Positions 61,649-64,000 of a DNA stretch of 64,000 nt are shown here, piece after piece (position 1 is the first letter of the stretch; every line of letters starts with the position of its first letter). This DNA comes from Catellatospora bangladeshensis (GTDB taxonomy: Bacteria; Actinomycetota; Actinomycetes; Mycobacteriales; Micromonosporaceae): positions 292,852 through 356,851 of the forward strand of contig NZ_BONF01000005.1 in the NCBI RefSeq assembly GCF_016862575.1, read 5' to 3'. Below the pieces are notes generated by a model. It saw only the letters and a list, made by a program, of their open reading frames with translations. It did no database searches and was not told the DNA's origin. A program made the position numbers and the translations under genes.

Positions 61649-61710
61649 GCCGCCGTCGCCATGTACCCGGTGAACCCCCTGTGGACCCGTACGCGGCGGC
61701 GTTTTTGTTT
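61649..61710 (+). terminator. Attenuator-like hairpin with T-tract before the sulfurtransferase
   Basis: GCCGCCG (61649-61655) pairs with CGGCGGC (61694-61700), followed by GTTTTTGTTT (61701-61710). The T-run is exceptional in this high-GC window and makes this the only classical intrinsic-terminator-like signal seen. It lies between the leader peptide and the sulfurtransferase start. Confidence 0.55.
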
Positions 61711-61785
61711 CTCCCGCTCGTGCTCCCCGTGGCGTCACCACACCAGACGTTTACGACATCAGACATATCCCAAGGGAGACCATCC

Positions 61786-62634
61786 ATGAGTCGCGACTCC
61801 GCACTCGTCTCGGCCGACTGGGCCGAAAAGAACATCGGCGCACCCGGCGTGGTGTTCGTCGAGGTCGACGAGGACACCACCGCGTACGACGGCGGCCACA
61901 TCGCCGGTGCGGTCAAGCTGGACTGGCGCCAGGACCTGCAGGACCCGGTCCGCCGTGACTTCGTGAACAAGGAGCAGTTCGAGGCGCTCCTGTCGTCGCG
62001 CGGCATCGGCAACGACGACACCGTGGTGCTGTACGGCGGCAACAACAACTGGTTCGCCGCCTACGCCTACTGGTACTTCAAGCTCTACGGCCACGGCGAC
62101 ATCAAGCTGCTCGACGGCGGCCGCAAGAAGTGGGAGCTCGACGCCCGCCCGCTGTCCAAGGACGCGGTCTCCCGCCCCGCCACGCAGTACGTCGCCAAGG
62201 ACCAGGACCTGTCCATCCGGGCCTTCCGCGACGACGCCGTCAAGGCGATCGGCGTGCAGAACCTGGTCGACGTGCGCTCCCCCGACGAGTACGCCGGCCG
62301 CCTGCTGGCCCCCGCCCACCTGCCGCAGGAGCAGGCGCAGCGGGCCGGCCACATCCCGACCGCGATCAGCGTGCCGTGGTCCAAGGCCGCGAACGAGGAC
62401 GGCACCTTCAAGTCCGACGCCGAGCTGACCGAGCTGTACGCCGCGGCCGGCATCGACGACAGCAAGGACACCATCGCGTACTGCCGCATCGGCGAGCGCT
62501 CCTCGCACACCTGGTTCGTGCTGCAGGAGATCCTCGGCAAGAAGAACGTGAAGAACTACGACGGATCCTGGACCGAGTACGGCTCGCTTGTCGGCGTGCC
62601 GGTGGCGCTGGGCGACGAGCCCGGGAAGGCGTGA
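61786..62634 (+). CDS. Thiosulfate sulfurtransferase (rhodanese)
   Basis: 282 residues from ATG 61786 with GGGAG upstream. Two rhodanese domains; the active Cys233 sits in YCRIGERSSHTW, the CRxGxR loop of CysA/SseA-type enzymes. The first domain keeps DGGHIAGAVKLDW and VVLYGGNNNWFAAYAYW but no catalytic Cys, as normal. Transfers sulfur from thiosulfate or a persulfide to thiol acceptors. Paired with sseC and a Cys leader peptide. Confidence 0.94.
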   Translation: MSRDSALVSADWAEKNIGAPGVVFVEVDEDTTAYDGGHIAGAVKLDWRQDLQDPVRRDFVNKEQFEALLSSRGIGNDDTVVLYGGNNNWFAAYAYWYFKLYGHGDIKLLDGGRKKWELDARPLSKDAVSRPATQYVAKDQDLSIRAFRDDAVKAIGVQNLVDVRSPDEYAGRLLAPAHLPQEQAQRAGHIPTAISVPWSKAANEDGTFKSDAELTELYAAAGIDDSKDTIAYCRIGERSSHTWFVLQEILGKKNVKNYDGSWTEYGSLVGVPVALGDEPGKA

Positions 62635-62639
62635 TCAAC

Positions 62640-62972
62640 ATGACCGCACAGACCGCTTCGACTGTCGCGGCCGGCTGCGCCGCACCCGACCAGGCCGCCC
62701 CACTGCCGCTCAGCGTCGACCTGGAGAAGGAGACCGTGATCACCGGCATCGTGCAGGCGGCGGGCGGTGACCCGGTCGCCGGGGCGTACGTCCGCCTGCT
62801 CGACCGCACCGGCGAGTTCACCGCCGAGGTCGTGACCTCGCCGGCGGGCCAGTTCCGCTTCTTCGCGGCGCCCGGCACCTGGCAGCTGCGCGCCCTGTCC
62901 CGCTTCGGCAACGGCGACGCGACCGTCACCGCCGACCGCGGCGTCAACGAGGTCTCCCTCGCCGTCGCCTAG
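62640..62972 (+). CDS. sseC: DUF1416 protein SseC
   Basis: 110 residues, from ATG 62640; the GTG at 62631 overlapping the sulfurtransferase stop is possible but sits too near the purine-rich site. Transthyretin-like fold (VDLEKETVITGIVQAAGGDP, GEFTAEVVTSPAGQFRFFAAPG). Always found after rhodanese genes in actinobacteria and thought to serve sulfur transfer. One Cys near the N-terminus. Co-transcribed with the upstream gene. Confidence 0.93.
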   Translation: MTAQTASTVAAGCAAPDQAAPLPLSVDLEKETVITGIVQAAGGDPVAGAYVRLLDRTGEFTAEVVTSPAGQFRFFAAPGTWQLRALSRFGNGDATVTADRGVNEVSLAVA

Positions 62973-62985
62973 CCTGCCTTCAAGG

Positions 62986-63038
62986 CAAGGAAGGGCACCT
63001 TCTTAACGCTATGCGTTGTAGAAGGTGCCCTTCTTAAC
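62986..63038. repeat. Dispersed AAGGAAGGGCACCTTC repeat, inverted-core form
   Basis: AAGGAAGGGCACCTTCTTAA, spacer CGCTATGCGTTGT, then AGAAGGTGCCCTTCTTAA. Nearly identical to the copy at 40003-40058 except in the spacer. Follows the sseC stop by 13 bases. Confidence 0.85.
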
Positions 63039-63061
63039 GTCTGGGGCTGGGTTGGAAGGTC

Positions 63062-63126
63062 TTGATCACCGTCTCGTGTCAGAAGGTGCGGTCCAGCCGC
63101 ACTTTGTGACACGAAGCAGCGATCAT
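63062..63126. repeat. Palindromic intergenic element, TCGTGTC type, copy 3
   Basis: TTGATCACCGTCTCGTGTC, then GAAGGTGCGG, a short loop, and CCGCACTTTGTGACACGAAG with CGATCAT. Closest in outer sequence to 45454-45517. Confidence 0.75.
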
Positions 63127-63338
63127 CGCCGCGGTGCGCACCCCGGGCGGGTGCGGGAGGGTAAGGGCTCGGCTGGTCGCGGCGGAGCCCGTGGTCCGGC
63201 TCGGTCGTCCGTCGGCTGCCGCGCCCCATGTTCCGGCTCGGCTGCCGCGTTTGTGCTCCGCTCGGGACGGCCTGCCGTGGCCGATGGCTGCGGTCCTGGG
63301 GGCCGGTGCGGTGAAACGCGCTGCGCGGGCGTGACACC

Positions 63339-63869
63339 ATGAAGCGCGTGACGATCGACGCGCCCGCTCCCGAGACGGCCCCGCAGCCCGAGCCGCAGTC
63401 GCCGCCCGGCCGCCGCAGGCTGTGGACGGCTCTCGTCACGGCCTGGGCGCTGCTGCTGGTGGTGCTGGCGATCTGGTCGGCCCGCAACGATCCGCCGTCG
63501 CTGCGCGACCAGACCACGCTCACGGACGCCAAGGCCACCGTCGAGCAGGCGATGGGCACGGTCACCGCCCGCATCCCGGCGGGCTGGACGGTCCAGGACC
63601 GCGGCTACGCCGAGCGCGACTGCCGCCTCAGCGCGGCCCGCGACGGCGTCAACGCGACCCGTACGCTCACGCTCAGCGGCCCTGTCGGGGCCGAGCCGGG
63701 CACGGTGCAGGACATCGCGGCCGGGCTGCCCGACGCCCAGACGCGGCCCGCCGACGGCCCGAAGGAGGCGTTCTACTGGGACGCCGGCAACTACGTGGCG
63801 GTGCGCGGCGAGGTCAGTGGCGAGGGCACGGTCACCGTCGAGTTCATCACCGGCTGCCGGGTGCCCTGA
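63339..63869 (+). CDS. Single-pass membrane protein, function unknown
   Basis: 176 residues. Pro/Glu-rich 25-residue cytoplasmic N-terminus, one membrane helix (ALVTAWALLLVVLAIW), and a ~120-residue external domain with two Cys (RDCRLS, TGCRVP) that could form a disulfide. The region around SGPVGAEPGTVQDIAAGLPD suggests a small alpha/beta fold. No family recognised. After its stop, 63870-63978 shows no features. Confidence 0.72.
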   Translation: MKRVTIDAPAPETAPQPEPQSPPGRRRLWTALVTAWALLLVVLAIWSARNDPPSLRDQTTLTDAKATVEQAMGTVTARIPAGWTVQDRGYAERDCRLSAARDGVNATRTLTLSGPVGAEPGTVQDIAAGLPDAQTRPADGPKEAFYWDAGNYVAVRGEVSGEGTVTVEFITGCRVP

Positions 63870-63978
63870 CCGGGGCTCCGCTCACCCCGGACCCGCGCTC
63901 AGCCGGGGACCAGTCGAGCCGTCCGCCGATCGGCACCACCCGCCCGCGCGATGATCGCGACCCCTCCCGACCCAGAGG

Positions 63979-64000
63979 CGTTAAGAAGGGCACCTTCTAC
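63979..64000. repeat. Dispersed repeat, cut by the window end
   Basis: GCGTTAAGAAGGGCACCTTC followed by TAC at the last bases of the window, matching one arm of the family. The second arm, if present, is outside. Confidence 0.7.

Larger units (their letters stand above)
62973..63338. other. 366-base intergenic region with two repeats
   Basis: Contains a dispersed repeat (62986-63038) and a TCGTGTC-type palindrome (63062-63126). The rest (63127-63338) is GC-rich and presumably carries the promoter of the small membrane protein; no recognisable promoter elements, RNA gene or ORF with a ribosome site were seen. Confidence 0.6.

Overview
The window is high-GC actinobacterial DNA, most likely from the Micromonosporaceae. 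Supporting signs are mycothiol genes (mshA, mshD), a mycothiol-dependent isomerase family member, a GlnR-type regulator, an HbhA-like protein beside an XRE regulator and a DUF2516 gene, a GTTCACC-type PHO box, many GTG/TTG starts, and a dispersed repeat built on AAGGAAGGGCACCTTC that I associate from memory with that family. The family assignment is inference. No tRNA, rRNA, CRISPR array, IS element or prophage gene was recognised.

Layout. 1-9.1 kb: the end of phoU, then facing it a two-gene operon of a ~2,080-residue tandem-ATPase protein and a beta-CASP metallo-beta-lactamase-fold protein with a coiled-coil extension. 9.3-13.9 kb: an NgcEFG-type amino-sugar ABC importer (no ATPase gene) and an RpiR regulator. 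14-17.9 kb: three tandem, overlapping or nearly touching MFS transporter paralogues. 18 kb: phosphoglycerate mutase. 19.2-29.7 kb: an unusual block with a LuxR-type regulator lacking its ATPase module; two paralogous acidic, repeat-rich proteins with a shared N-terminal module resembling a RiPP leader and a C-terminal glycine zipper; a zinc ribbon-FHA-PqqD-like-M50 membrane protease; a Ser/Thr kinase; and a pseudokinase. This is the best candidate for an undescribed system. 29.7-31 kb: a macrodomain protein and a probable toxin-antitoxin pair.

31-45 kb is mostly conserved housekeeping: cobC-cbiB, a YbjN-like protein, mshA, an SDR, a methyltransferase, two tiny membrane ORFs, murB, an MDMPI-like protein, a LacI regulator, a membrane endonuclease/exonuclease/phosphatase protein, an EI24 protein, an alpha/beta hydrolase, DUF2516, HbhA-like and XRE genes. 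45.6-49 kb: fur-ygfZ-BKACE-asparaginase. 49-51.8 kb: aminodeoxychorismate lyase, thiolase and Nudix. 51.8-55.9 kb: pstSCAB under a PHO box. 55.9-59.3 kb: a propeller-like membrane protein, mshD and glnR. 59.5-61.4 kb: a membrane protein and a DUF2993 protein. 61.4-63 kb: a leaderless Cys-rich leader peptide, a terminator-like hairpin, then a sulfurtransferase and sseC. The window ends with a small membrane protein.

Intergenic DNA is rich in dispersed palindromes of at least three kinds. One repeat copy has been absorbed into the 3' end of cbiB. Functions come from family motifs read by eye; no database search was run.
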